Of a DNA stretch of 64,000 nt, positions 18,441 through 27,235 are shown one piece after another (the first letter of the stretch is position 1; each line of letters opens with the position of its first letter). Source of the DNA: JAFLCM01 sp964510955 (lineage in GTDB: Bacteria; Planctomycetota; Phycisphaerae; Phycisphaerales; UBA1924). The DNA is taken from positions 62,001 to 126,000 of the forward strand of contig CAZEDW010000001.1 in assembly GCA_964510955.1 (NCBI GenBank). The letters run 5' to 3'. The translations under genes were made by a program, and so were the position numbers. The notes beneath the pieces are model-generated. The model was not told the origin of the DNA. It worked only from the letters and a program-made list of their open reading frames with translations, and ran no database searches.

Positions 18441-19310
18441 TCAGCGGAGCAGGCCGGCGGCGTAGGCGGCCAGGTGGCCCATCGACTCGCAGTGGTGCGA
18501 CCGGCCTGAGATGGAGGCGGGGAGCGACTCGGCGGCCCGACCGCCGAGCAGGAGGGCGCAGCTCGGGCGGGCCTGGCGCTCGATGGACTGTGCGAGGGCG
18601 AGCCAGCTGGAGCGTTCGGCGCCGGGGACGGCGACGCTGACGCTGACGGTGCACAGCCGGGCCTTGTATCTGCGGGCGGCGCGGGCGATGGTTTCGAGCG
18701 GGGTCGTCGGCCCGAGGTTCAGGGCGTTGAAGCCCTGCTCCAGCAGGGTGAGCGAGGCGAGGATCGGCGGGAGCAGGTACGGATCGGCGGGGCCGGCGGC
18801 GGTGATGGCGGTGGGGGCCGAGGCGGGCGGCTCGGGGAGCCAGGCGCGGAGCTCGGCGAGCACCTGCAGGCAGGTCTGCACGGCGCGGTGTTCGAGCAGG
18901 ATGCCGTCGGCGTGGTTGCGCCAGAGCGTGCCCAGCCGCGTGAAGGCCGGGCGGAGGAGGTCGTCGCCGATCGCGGCGGCGGGGGCGCCGGCGAGAAAAC
19001 AGCCGGTGATGATCGCGCGGACGCGGTCGGCGTGGTCGTGCAGGGCGGCTTCAAAGAGGGCCTCGGCGGCGTTCTCGTCGGCGGGCGCCAGCAGCGGGGG
19101 GGCCGCGGCGTCGAGGGCCTTGGGGTTGGGGACGTCGGCGCGGCGTGCCCGGACGAAGCGGACGGCGGCGGCGAGGGGGATGCGCCGGTGACCCCCGGCG
19201 GTTCGCTCGGCGCCGATGGCGCCGTCGTCGACCCAGCGCTTGACCGACGACTCGCTGACGCCGAGCGAGTCGGCGAACTGGCGGGTCGTGAGCGTGGGCT
19301 TGCTGGGCAT
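18441..19310 (-). CDS. CarH/LitR-like MerR-type regulator lacking the cobalamin lower ligand
   Basis: The 289-residue product has an N-terminal MerR-type helix-turn-helix (TLTTRQFADSLGVSESSVKR, then GAERTAGGHRRIPL). A CarH-type helical bundle and a Rossmann-like B12 domain follow. The upper-face motif W-x9-EH is intact (LWRNHADGILLEHRAV), and LGPTTPLETI is present. The segment that should hold the lower-ligand His (E/D-x-H-x-x-G) instead reads ADPYLLP. The protein may therefore bind cobalamin differently or not at all. ATG 19310 sits just before the DNA-binding domain. An in-frame GTG at 19403 overlaps the FAS1 stop as GTGA and is a real alternative start. Confidence 0.8.
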   Translation of the reverse strand: MPSKPTLTTRQFADSLGVSESSVKRWVDDGAIGAERTAGGHRRIPLAAAVRFVRARRADVPNPKALDAAAPPLLAPADENAAEALFEAALHDHADRVRAIITGCFLAGAPAAAIGDDLLRPAFTRLGTLWRNHADGILLEHRAVQTCLQVLAELRAWLPEPPASAPTAITAAGPADPYLLPPILASLTLLEQGFNALNLGPTTPLETIARAARRYKARLCTVSVSVAVPGAERSSWLALAQSIERQARPSCALLLGGRAAESLPASISGRSHHCESMGHLAAYAAGLLR

Positions 19311-19399
19311 GGCACTGTGGAAGCTGGCGCGAGAAAACACCGGTCGGCGCTGGGGGCGCCGGCCGGCGAGGATAGCAGTGAGATTGGCGGGGCCGTTGA

Positions 19400-20344
19400 T
19401 CACTCGGGCATGATGACGGAGTCGATCACGTGGATGACGCCGTTGGAGGCCTGGATGTCGGTGGCGGTGACGCCGGCCATGGCGGCCTTGTTGCCGATGC
19501 GGACCTTGCCGTCCTTGAGGGTGATCTGGAACGCCTGGCCCTGGAGGGTGTTGCCGCTGGAGGTCATCTTGACGACGCGGTCGGCGTAGGCGGCGCCCGG
19601 GAGCACGTGGAACTTCAGGATGGACTGCAGCTTGGCCTTGTTCTCAGGCTTCAGCAGATTCTCAAGGGTTCCGGCGGGGAGCTTCTGGAACGCCTCATCG
19701 GTCGGGGCGAAGACGGTGAAGGGGCCCTTGCCGGTGAGCGCCTCGGTCAGGCCGGCGGCGTCGAGGGCCTTGGCGAGGGTGGTGAACGATCCGGCGTCGG
19801 CGGCGACCTGCGGGATGGTCTTCTCGACCGGGAGGATGACCGAGTCGATGACGTGGATCACGCCGTTGCCGCAGGCGATGTCGGTCTTGACGACCTTGCT
19901 GCGCCCGTTGAGCGTGACCTCGGCGCCCTTGACGCCGACGGCGATGCGCTGGCCGTTGACGGTGGGGGCGTTGGAGAGCTTGACGACGTCGGCGGCCATG
20001 ACGCTGCCGGGGACGACGTGGTAGGTGAGGATGGACGCCAGCTTTGCCTTGTTGGCGGGCTTAAGCAGCTCGTCGAGGGTCCCGGCGGGGAGCTTGGCGA
20101 ATGCCTCGTCGGTCGGGGCGAAGACGGTGAAGGGGCCGGGGCCCTTCAGGGTGTCGACCAGGTCGGCGGCCTTGAGAGCGGCGGCGAGGGTCTTGAACGA
20201 GCCGGCGCCGATGGCGGTGTCGACGATGTCTGGCGCGCCGGCGGAGGCCGCCTGGGCGCTGGCGCACTGGCTGCCGGCGCTCGAGACGGTTGCGCCGAAA
20301 CCGACCAGGGCGGCGAGGGAGGTAAGGATTGCTGCGGTCTTCAT
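19400..20344 (-). CDS. Secreted protein with two fasciclin (FAS1) domains
   Basis: The 314-residue product has a signal peptide (MKTAAILTSLAALVGFGATV) and two FAS1 repeats at about residues 35-170 and 172-313. Each carries the H1 and H2 box phrases: GPFTVFAPTDEAFAKLPAGT with YHVVPG and GVIHVIDSVILP in the first, and the same with FHVLPG and VIHVIDSVIMP in the second. FAS1 domains mediate adhesion or protein contact outside the cell. GGAG lies 7 bases before the ATG. It is the first gene of a likely operon with the CarH-like regulator and the membrane protein. Confidence 0.9.
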   Translation of the reverse strand: MKTAAILTSLAALVGFGATVSSAGSQCASAQAASAGAPDIVDTAIGAGSFKTLAAALKAADLVDTLKGPGPFTVFAPTDEAFAKLPAGTLDELLKPANKAKLASILTYHVVPGSVMAADVVKLSNAPTVNGQRIAVGVKGAEVTLNGRSKVVKTDIACGNGVIHVIDSVILPVEKTIPQVAADAGSFTTLAKALDAAGLTEALTGKGPFTVFAPTDEAFQKLPAGTLENLLKPENKAKLQSILKFHVLPGAAYADRVVKMTSSGNTLQGQAFQITLKDGKVRIGNKAAMAGVTATDIQASNGVIHVIDSVIMPE

Positions 20345-20540
20345 GGGTACTCCGGTTCTGGGGTTGAGGGGTGGTTCTGAGAGGTGGGCTCCCGACCCGT
20401 TTCCCCATCGACGGGCCAGTTGCACGATTTGAACGTTTCTGAGTTCGCCCGTCCGGCGGGGTAGATTCACCATGCACGGAAAAAAATGAATCCGTCCCCG
20501 CAGCCGCGCCGAAGGCCTGTGGGACATGTGAACGATTTGC

Positions 20541-21332
20541 ATGAAAGCGAGCCTGGCCATGCGGAAAACAGCGCGGATGATCGGGACGGTGTGCGCGGGG
20601 GTGGGGGCGGCGGCGGCGGCTCTGTCGGCGTGCGCCGGCCGGGGCGGCGGCGCCCGGGCGCTGGCCCCGGCGGGGGAGCCGGAGACCCCAAGGGTTTCCC
20701 TCCCGACGCGGGCCCCGGCCCCGGGAGAGGCCGCGCGGGTGGGGGGTGATCTCGTGGCGAAGACCGAGGGGAGTGACCGTGCGTACCGGTTCGGTCCGCT
20801 GCTGATCGACACCCCGTTGCCCGAGGGCTACCCGGTCCCGACGCCGCCCGGGGCGATCGAGATCAAGACCTACCCCTCGGTGCGGGTGGCGGAAGTGACC
20901 GGCGCCGGTGACCCGGACGCGGGGATGAACGCGACGTTCTGGCCGCTGTTCAAGCACATCCAAAGGCACCGGATCGCGATGACGTCACCGGTGGAGATGA
21001 ACTACCAGGGGATGCGCGAGGGGGAGACCCAGAGGCCGAGCGAGTGGTCGATGGCGTTTCTCTATCGCACGGCGGACATGAACACAACCGGGCAGGAGGG
21101 CGTCGTGCGGGTGCGGGACGCCGAGCCGGTGACGGTGGTGGCGGTGGGGGTGAAGGGCGACTACTCGATGTCGCTGGTGAAGCGGGGCCGCGAGGCGGTG
21201 GAGCGTTGGCTGCGCGAGCACCCGGAGTGGATCGCGTGCGGGGATTGGCGGGCGCTCTACTACAATGGGCCCAAGCTGTTCTATTGGAACAAGTGGGCGG
21301 AAGTGCAGCTGCCCGTGCGAGCGGCGGAGTGA
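20541..21332 (+). CDS. SOUL-family heme-binding-like lipoprotein
   Basis: The 263-residue product contains a SOUL/HBP domain: IEIKTYPSVRVAEVTGAG, NATFWPLFKHIQRHRIAMTS followed by PVEMNY, and a C-terminal RALYYNGPKLFYWNKWAEVQ. The N-terminus has a lipobox-like ALSAC followed by a Pro/Ala-rich linker, so it is probably an exported lipoprotein. SOUL proteins bind heme or porphyrin, though not all members do. The stop codon overlaps the GTG of the next gene by 4 bases, suggesting coupling to a thioredoxin-fold partner. ATG 20559 is an alternative start. Confidence 0.8.
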   Translation: MKASLAMRKTARMIGTVCAGVGAAAAALSACAGRGGGARALAPAGEPETPRVSLPTRAPAPGEAARVGGDLVAKTEGSDRAYRFGPLLIDTPLPEGYPVPTPPGAIEIKTYPSVRVAEVTGAGDPDAGMNATFWPLFKHIQRHRIAMTSPVEMNYQGMREGETQRPSEWSMAFLYRTADMNTTGQEGVVRVRDAEPVTVVAVGVKGDYSMSLVKRGREAVERWLREHPEWIACGDWRALYYNGPKLFYWNKWAEVQLPVRAAE

Positions 21333-21907
21333 GACGCGTGAGGCATGGCGGCGACGCGAGAACCGAAGCGGCGCGGGACGGGCCGGTTGAACTCGGGCTC
21401 GCGCTCGCGGCGCTGCACGATGGGCGGGGCCGGTCGCTCGCGGGGCTTTCTGACGCGGGGCCGCTGCTGGTCGTGCTGCTGCGTCACGCCGGCTGCATCT
21501 TCTGCCAGCGGACCTTGACGGAGCTGGCGGCGCGGGCCGCGGCCATCCGGGCGCGGGGGCTGACGATCTGCGTGGTTGGGATCGAACCGGATGCGGCGAT
21601 GATCCGCGCGCTGGGAGAACGGTGCGGCCTGGGCGACGCGGCGTGGTTTCCTGATCCGCAGCGGCTGCTCTACCGGGCGCTGGGGGTCGGGCGGGGTCGG
21701 CTCTGGCACATTCTCTCACCCCCGGTGGTGTGGGCGGGGGCTGTGGCGTGGCTGCGCGGGATGCGGCAGCGGGGCGTGACGGGCGATCCGCTGCAGATGC
21801 CGGGCACGGCGGTGATCCACCGGCGCGCGGTAATCCGACGGTACATCCACACCCACGCGGGGGACCAGCCGGACTATGAGGCGTTGACGTGCGATCTGGC
21901 GGGGTGA
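21329..21907 (+). CDS. Peroxiredoxin-like (AhpC/TSA_2, PRXL2-type) protein
   Basis: GTG 21329 overlaps the previous TGA as GTGA and gives 192 residues. The thioredoxin-like fold shows LLVVLLRHAGCIFCQRTLTE, with a CxxC pair in the place of the redox site of PRXL2-like proteins. ICVVGIEPDAAMIRALGER and DPQRLLYRALGVGRGRLWHI follow. The late GTAVIHRRAVIRRYIH matches the family's conserved end. It probably acts as a thiol oxidoreductase. Coupling to a SOUL heme protein hints at heme or peroxide handling, which is inference. Confidence 0.75.
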   Translation: MRRVRHGGDARTEAARDGPVELGLALAALHDGRGRSLAGLSDAGPLLVVLLRHAGCIFCQRTLTELAARAAAIRARGLTICVVGIEPDAAMIRALGERCGLGDAAWFPDPQRLLYRALGVGRGRLWHILSPPVVWAGAVAWLRGMRQRGVTGDPLQMPGTAVIHRRAVIRRYIHTHAGDQPDYEALTCDLAG

Positions 21908-21948
21908 GGAGGCGTGAGTGGGGGGGGGTGACGAGACGGCTGCCGACG

Positions 21949-23664
21949 TCACCGCCGCTTCTTGAACCTCCCCCTCGGCACCTCGATGCGCGTCGAGCCC
22001 TTGCCTCCGAGGCCCGGTAGCCCGCCGAGCCCCGACATACCGGGCACGCCCCCAGAAGCCGCCATCGACCGCATCTCCTTCATCGCCTTGACCTTGCCCA
22101 TCATGCCCAGCCCGGCCATCTGCTTGGTCATGCGGCTGATCATCTCGAACTGCTTGACGAACTGGTTGACGTCTTCGATCTTCGTGCCCGAGCCGCGGGC
22201 GATGCGCCGGCGGCGGGACTGGTTGAGCAGGTTGATGTCATTGCGCTCACGGGGCGTCATCGAGTGGACGATGCCCTCGAGGCGGTCGAGCTGCTTCTCG
22301 TCGATCTCGGCGTCTTTCAGGGCGGCGCCGACGCCGGGGAGCATGCCGAGGATCTGCTTCATCGGGCCCATGCGCCGCAGCGAGCGGAGCTGGTCGAGGA
22401 AGTCGTCCATGGTGAGCTGGCCCTTGGCCATCTTCTCGGCCATTTTCTCGGCGTCTTCCTGGCTGACCTGCTCCTGGGCCTTCTCGACGAGCGAGACGAC
22501 GTCGCCCATGCCGAGGATGCGCCCGGCGACGCGCTCGGCGTGGAACTCCTCCATCTGGTCGAGCTTCTCGCCGGTGCCGATGAAGCGGATGGGCGCGCCG
22601 GTGACGCGGCGCACGGTGAGGGCCGCGCCGCCGCGCGTGTCGGAGTCGAACTTGGTGAGGATGACGCCGTCGACGTGGAGGCGGTCGTGGAAGGCCTTGG
22701 CGGAGCGGACGGCGTCCTGGCCGGTCATGGCGTCAACGACCAGATAACACTGGTGGGGGGCTGTCGCGTTTTTGACGCCGGTCAACTCGCCCATCAGCTC
22801 GTCGTTGACGTGCAGACGCCCGGCGGTGTCGAGGATGACGGTGTCGATCTTCTTTTCGCGGGCGAGCTTGACGGCGGCCTTGCAGACATCGACGGCGACG
22901 CCGACGGCCTTGCCGTACGCGGCGGCCTTGTCGGGCTCGCCGTAGAACTCGACGGGCGCGTTGCCGGGCGCTTCGCGCCCGACCTGCTCGACGACGGTGC
23001 GCAACTGCTCGACGGCGGCGGGCCGCTGCAAGTCGGCGGCGGCGACGAGGACCGAGCGGTTCTTCTTGCGAAGATACGCGGCGAGTTTGCCGCAGGTGGT
23101 GGTTTTGCCCGAGCCCTGCAGGCCGCACATCATGATGATGGTGGGGCCGGGGGAGACGCGGGGGACGCCGCGGAAGGACGAGCCCATGGTCGCGGGGCTG
23201 GCGATCGGCGAGATTTGCGCAGATTGCCCCCCCCCACCGGGTGCTGTGAGCCCCCCACCCAAGGTCTGATAAGATGCGTTATGTAAAGTTGAGCCAGGCA
23301 GGGGGGTTCCGGAGGGGGAGGAGGGCCCGGTTTTGATGGTTGCCGGAGCACCGACACCGAAGACGGTGTCGGTGGCACCGCCCCCGGTCGTGTGCGCCTC
23401 GGGGTCCATCAGCTCGACGAGCTTGCGGTGGACGATGGCGATCATCTGCTGGCCGGGCTGGACGGACTTCAGCACGGCGGTGCCGAGCGCCTCGCGCTGG
23501 ACCTGGTTGCAGAACTCGTCAACGACCTCGTGGTTCACGTCGGCGTCGAGGAGCGCGGTGCGAACCTGTGCCATCGCCTCGGTGACGTTGGTCTCGGTGA
23601 TCTCGCCCTTGCCGGTGAGCGAGCGGAACGCGGACATGAAGCCTTCGGAGAGTCGTTCGAACAT
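21949..23664 (-). CDS. ffh: Signal recognition particle protein Ffh with a long N-G linker insert
   Basis: Ffh binds signal peptides and targets ribosomes to the membrane. The product has 571 residues, longer than the usual 450. N domain: residues 1-88. G domain: P-loop GLQGSGKT (181-188), DTAGRLH, TKFDSDTRGG. M domain: Met-rich, with the RNA-binding INLLNQSRRRRIARGSG. Between N and G, residues about 91-172 form an extra Gly/Ser/Pro/Thr-rich stretch (TGPSSPSGTPLPGSTLHNAS) that most Ffh proteins lack. The ATG at 23664 begins MFERLSEGF as in the family. It lies about 100 bases after yebC on the same strand. Confidence 0.95.
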   Translation of the reverse strand: MFERLSEGFMSAFRSLTGKGEITETNVTEAMAQVRTALLDADVNHEVVDEFCNQVQREALGTAVLKSVQPGQQMIAIVHRKLVELMDPEAHTTGGGATDTVFGVGAPATIKTGPSSPSGTPLPGSTLHNASYQTLGGGLTAPGGGGQSAQISPIASPATMGSSFRGVPRVSPGPTIIMMCGLQGSGKTTTCGKLAAYLRKKNRSVLVAAADLQRPAAVEQLRTVVEQVGREAPGNAPVEFYGEPDKAAAYGKAVGVAVDVCKAAVKLAREKKIDTVILDTAGRLHVNDELMGELTGVKNATAPHQCYLVVDAMTGQDAVRSAKAFHDRLHVDGVILTKFDSDTRGGAALTVRRVTGAPIRFIGTGEKLDQMEEFHAERVAGRILGMGDVVSLVEKAQEQVSQEDAEKMAEKMAKGQLTMDDFLDQLRSLRRMGPMKQILGMLPGVGAALKDAEIDEKQLDRLEGIVHSMTPRERNDINLLNQSRRRRIARGSGTKIEDVNQFVKQFEMISRMTKQMAGLGMMGKVKAMKEMRSMAASGGVPGMSGLGGLPGLGGKGSTRIEVPRGRFKKRR

Positions 23665-23761
23665 GGGACGGATGATAGTGAGGTCGGGGCGCGATCGACG
23701 CGGCGCGGGAGAGCCACACCGCGGGTGATTGGCGGCGCTCACCGCTGCCCGACCTCCCTCG

Positions 23762-24511
23762 TCACCCCCCCACTCGTTCCAGGTCTTCGGCCGAGGCGTC
23801 CAGCGTCGAATAGACCTTCTGGACGTCTTCGTGGTCTTCGAGCGCCTCGATGAGCTTCACGGCGCCGGCGAGGGCGTCGCCGGTGAGCGTGGTGAGCGAG
23901 GTTGGCAGCATCGAGAGCTCGGCGCTGGTGAGCTTCAGGCCGGCCTTGTCGAGGGCGGCGCGGACCTGGGCAAAGACGCCGGGGGCGCAGGTGACGGTCC
24001 AGAGCCCGTCGCCGAGCGAGACGTCTTCGGCGCCGGCGTCGACGGCGACTTCCATGAGCTTTTCCTCGGTTGCCGAGGCTTCGTCGAGCGTGAAGAGGCC
24101 CTTGTGCTCGAACATGTAGGCGACGCTGCCGGTGGCACCGAGGTTTCCGCCGTACTTGCCGAAGATGAGGCGCATCTCGGCGGCGAGGCGGGTTCGGTTG
24201 TCGGTGAGGGTGTCGGCGATGATGGCGACACCGCCGGGGGCGTAGCCCTCGTAGCGGAGGCTCTCGTATTCGGCGGCGCCCAGCTCGCCGGCGCCCTTCT
24301 TGGCGGCCCGCTCGATGGTGTCGCGGGGCATGTTCTCGAAGCGGGCCTCGTCGATGGCGTAGCGGAGGGCGAGGTTGGCGTCAGGGTCGCTGCCGCCGTG
24401 GCGGGCGGCGACCATGATGGCGCGGGCGCACTTGCCCCAGACCTTGCCGCGCTTGGCGTCGGTCTTGGCTTTCTTGTGCTTGATGTTGGCCCAGTGGCTG
24501 TGGCCTGCCAT
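23762..24511 (-). CDS. yebC: YebC/PmpR-family DNA-binding regulator or translation factor
   Basis: The 249-residue product opens MAGHSHWANIKHKKAKTDAK, the family hallmark, with GKCARAIMVAARHGGSDPDA, NMPRDTIERAAKKG and YEGYAPGGVAIIADTLTDNR after it. Three domains of the usual size are present. Members have been reported as transcription regulators and, for some, as ribosome-stalling relief factors. Start ATG 24511 is fixed by the conserved N-terminus. Confidence 0.95.
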   Translation of the reverse strand: MAGHSHWANIKHKKAKTDAKRGKVWGKCARAIMVAARHGGSDPDANLALRYAIDEARFENMPRDTIERAAKKGAGELGAAEYESLRYEGYAPGGVAIIADTLTDNRTRLAAEMRLIFGKYGGNLGATGSVAYMFEHKGLFTLDEASATEEKLMEVAVDAGAEDVSLGDGLWTVTCAPGVFAQVRAALDKAGLKLTSAELSMLPTSLTTLTGDALAGAVKLIEALEDHEDVQKVYSTLDASAEDLERVGG

Positions 24512-24683
24512 GTGGGTGGGGTCTCCGAGGTGCCGAGGGGTGTGGGCGGGCGGTCGGGGGTCCGGGCGATCGGCCCGGCGCCGTTGCAGCTTAGCACCCC
24601 TGCCGCTGGTAGACACCCCGCGCGTGCCGGTACGCTGGGTGAGTTGGTGCGCGTCCGCACCGGCCGGGCGGAAGGAGCAGGCG

Positions 24684-25949
24684 ATGACGAGTGGCGCTGT
24701 GTGGAAGCTGGCGTTGTGCTCTGTGCTGGTGGCGGCGCTCGCGTGCGCGGCTGGCGCCGCGGACGGTGGAGCGTTCGACGCCGCCGCCGCGACCGAGGCG
24801 TACCTTGCGAAGATGACCCCCGAAGCGGTGGCCAAGTCGGACGCGTATTTCGAGGGCGGCTACTGGCTCATCCTGTGGAACTACGTCGCGGGGGCGGCGG
24901 TGTCGCTGCTGCTGCTGACAACGGGGCTGTCGGGGCGGATGCAGCGGTTGGCGCAGCGGATGATCGGCTGGCGGTGGTTGCAGCCGCTGGCGTACGGGGC
25001 GCCGTACCTGGTGATCGTGACGCTGCTGACGATGCCGCTGACGTTGTACGAGGGGTACTTCCGCGAGCACTCCTACGGGCTGTCGAACCAGACGCTGGGG
25101 CAGTGGCTGGCGGAGTTCGGTGTGTCGCTGGGGGTGGGCGCGGTGCTGGGTGGGGTTGCGCTGGTGGGTTTGTACGCCATCCTGCGGCGCGTGGGGCGCT
25201 CGTGGTGGATTTGGGCGACGGTGGGCGCGGCGGGGTTCATCCTCTTGGTCGCGCTCATCGCGCCGGTGTTCATCGCGCCGCTGTTCAACAAGTATCGCGG
25301 GATGGAGGCGGGGCCGCTGAGGGACCGGATCCTGAGCATGGCGCGGGCGAACCAGATTCCCGCCGAGGAGGTGTACACGTTCGACGCGAGCAAGCAGAGC
25401 AAGCGAATCAGCGCCAACGTGAGCGGCGCTCTGGGCACGATGCGGATCAGCCTGAACGACAACCTGCTGAAGCGGTGCTCGCTCGAGGCGGTGGCAGCCG
25501 TCATGGGCCACGAGATGGGGCACTACGTGATGAACCACGTCTATGTCGGGGTCACGCTGCGGTGCCTGGTGGTCGGCGGCGGGCTGGCGTTCGCGGCGTG
25601 GGGTTTCGAGCGGATCGTGCGCCGGAAGGGCGCGGCGTGGGGGATCGGCTCGGTCAGCGACCCGGCGGGGCTGCCGCTGATTTCGCTGCTGGTTTCGACC
25701 TGGTTTTTCGTGATGACGCCGGTGACCAACAGCATCACGCGGATGGAAGAGAACGAGGCGGACGCGTTCGGGCTGAACGCCGCGCGACAGCCCGACGGGT
25801 TCGCGGAGGCGGCGCTGATGCTGAGCGAGTACCGCAAGATGCGGCCGGCGCCTTGGGAAGAGATGGTGTTCTTCGATCACCCGAGCGGGTACGCGCGGAT
25901 TTCGCGGGCGATGCGGTGGAAGGCGGAAAATCCGGCTTCGCCACACTGA
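24684..25949 (+). CDS. Ste24-like M48 family membrane zinc protease
   Basis: The 421-residue protein has an N-terminal signal/anchor, several membrane helices (VAGAAVSLLLLTTGL, YLVIVTLLTMPLTLY, IWATVGAAGFILLVALI) and the M48 core. The zinc motif HEMGH is near residue 275 inside AVMGHEMGHYVMNHVYVG, and the third ligand lies in RMEENEADAFGLN. The fold matches CAAX prenyl protease 1 (Ste24) and bacterial relatives that clear membrane proteins. GGAG sits 6 bases before ATG 24684. It is monocistronic and convergent with the next gene. Confidence 0.9.
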   Translation: MTSGAVWKLALCSVLVAALACAAGAADGGAFDAAAATEAYLAKMTPEAVAKSDAYFEGGYWLILWNYVAGAAVSLLLLTTGLSGRMQRLAQRMIGWRWLQPLAYGAPYLVIVTLLTMPLTLYEGYFREHSYGLSNQTLGQWLAEFGVSLGVGAVLGGVALVGLYAILRRVGRSWWIWATVGAAGFILLVALIAPVFIAPLFNKYRGMEAGPLRDRILSMARANQIPAEEVYTFDASKQSKRISANVSGALGTMRISLNDNLLKRCSLEAVAAVMGHEMGHYVMNHVYVGVTLRCLVVGGGLAFAAWGFERIVRRKGAAWGIGSVSDPAGLPLISLLVSTWFFVMTPVTNSITRMEENEADAFGLNAARQPDGFAEAALMLSEYRKMRPAPWEEMVFFDHPSGYARISRAMRWKAENPASPH

Positions 25950-25987
25950 ATCGGGCGGAACTCCAGCGGGGTTCGCCCCGGTGGCGA

Positions 25988-27025
25988 TCAGTACCCCCCC
26001 ACTCCCGCCCCGACGTTCTCCCTCAGGCGCGGCAGAATCTCGCGCACCTCGGCGGCCATGCGGGTGTTGGGGAACTCGTGGATGATCCTCTCCCCCACCG
26101 CGACGGCCTCGCTCCAGCGCTGGTCCTGCACCGTGAGCTTGAAGCGGACGCCGAGGTTTTCCTTGAGCTTGCCGATCACGCCCCGGGCGACTTCCTTGTA
26201 GGGCTCGGCCTCGGTGGGCGTGAGGTACTGGTCGAGCTCTTTCAGCAGCTCCATGGCCTCTTCGACGCGCTCGCGCTCGGCGGCGAGCAGGAAGCCGCGC
26301 TCGAGCTCCTTGCGGTAGATGGCGCGGGCCTCGTCGACGCGCTCGCGCAGGGCGTGGACGCGGTGGCTGTCGGGGTAGAGGCGCTGGATGCGGGCGGCCT
26401 CGGCGTAGGCCTCGGCCCAGCGGCGGGCGCGGATGTGGTCGTCGAGCTGGCTCAGCGAATCCACGACGTGGGTGTCGGTGGTCTGGGCGCGGACGCGCTC
26501 GATGCGCGAGCGGTATTCCTCGGCGTCCTGGCGGTAGCCGAAGCGCTCGGCGAGCTCCTTCACCAGCACCATGGCGGCGTCGAAATCGCCAGACTGGATG
26601 TCCTGTTCGATGGCGCGCCGGAGGATTTCGCGCTCCTGGCGCCGGTGGATGACGCGCCGGGCGCTCTCGCTGAGGCCGCCTTCCTGGGTGAAGCGCTCGA
26701 GGGCCAGCGACATCTCGGCGAGGCGCTGCTCGGCGCGGCCGGCCGCGCCTCCCCGGTAGGCGGCGATCATGCTGATGGGCATGAGCGCCACCACGCTGGC
26801 CAGCGCGATCAGGGCCGAGCCCTGGAGTTCGGGCTGCCTCAGCAGCACGAGCGTCAGGGCGATGAGCAGGCCGGCGAAGAGCACACCGGTCCAGAGCGCG
26901 GCGGGCGGCGTGGAGGGGCGCGGGCCGCCGGGGGCGCCCGGGTCGGGCGCGGGGCCGATCCCCTGGGGATCACGGGGCGATCCGCTCTGACTGGGCGGCG
27001 GGCTGTTGTGGTTGCTGGCCTCCAC
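25988..27025 (-). CDS. Membrane protein with two helices and a long helical-repeat domain
   Basis: GTG 27025 has GGAGG 5 bases upstream and is preferred to ATG 27160, whose extra residues are Pro/His-rich and would have no ribosome site. The 345 residues start with a Pro/Gly/Ser-rich tail and then show two membrane helices (LWTGVLFAGLLIALTLVLL, ALIALASVVALMPISMI). About 230 cytoplasmic residues of helical pairs follow, resembling tetratricopeptide-like repeats (DFDAAMVLVKELAERFGYRQ, RWAEAYAEAARIQRLYPDS, RWSEAVAVGERIIHEFPNT). It may be a scaffold. No known family is evident. Confidence 0.75.
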   Translation of the reverse strand: MEASNHNSPPPSQSGSPRDPQGIGPAPDPGAPGGPRPSTPPAALWTGVLFAGLLIALTLVLLRQPELQGSALIALASVVALMPISMIAAYRGGAAGRAEQRLAEMSLALERFTQEGGLSESARRVIHRRQEREILRRAIEQDIQSGDFDAAMVLVKELAERFGYRQDAEEYRSRIERVRAQTTDTHVVDSLSQLDDHIRARRWAEAYAEAARIQRLYPDSHRVHALRERVDEARAIYRKELERGFLLAAERERVEEAMELLKELDQYLTPTEAEPYKEVARGVIGKLKENLGVRFKLTVQDQRWSEAVAVGERIIHEFPNTRMAAEVREILPRLRENVGAGVGGY

Positions 27026-27235
27026 GGGGGCCTCCGGTTGGGGTGCGGGATGCCTCACAAGGATAGCGGACTCGGGCCGGGGATATCCGGCCTCGGGGTG
27101 CGGCGAACCGGTGGGGTATGCTGGGAGCCGGCGCGGACCGTGTGCGTGCGTGCGGTGCACCGGCTGCGGACCGGGGTCCAGGCTTGGAACGAATCTTGAC
27201 CGGATCGGGGCAACTCAAACAACAGGAGTGTGGAC

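Noticed and set aside
23729..27199. Plus-strand open frame of 1156 codons
   Set aside because: It runs antisense to ffh, yebC and the 26-kb gene and through the M48 gene in another frame; composition is Gly/Arg/Val-rich and shows no domain. Long antisense frames are common in DNA with this GC content.
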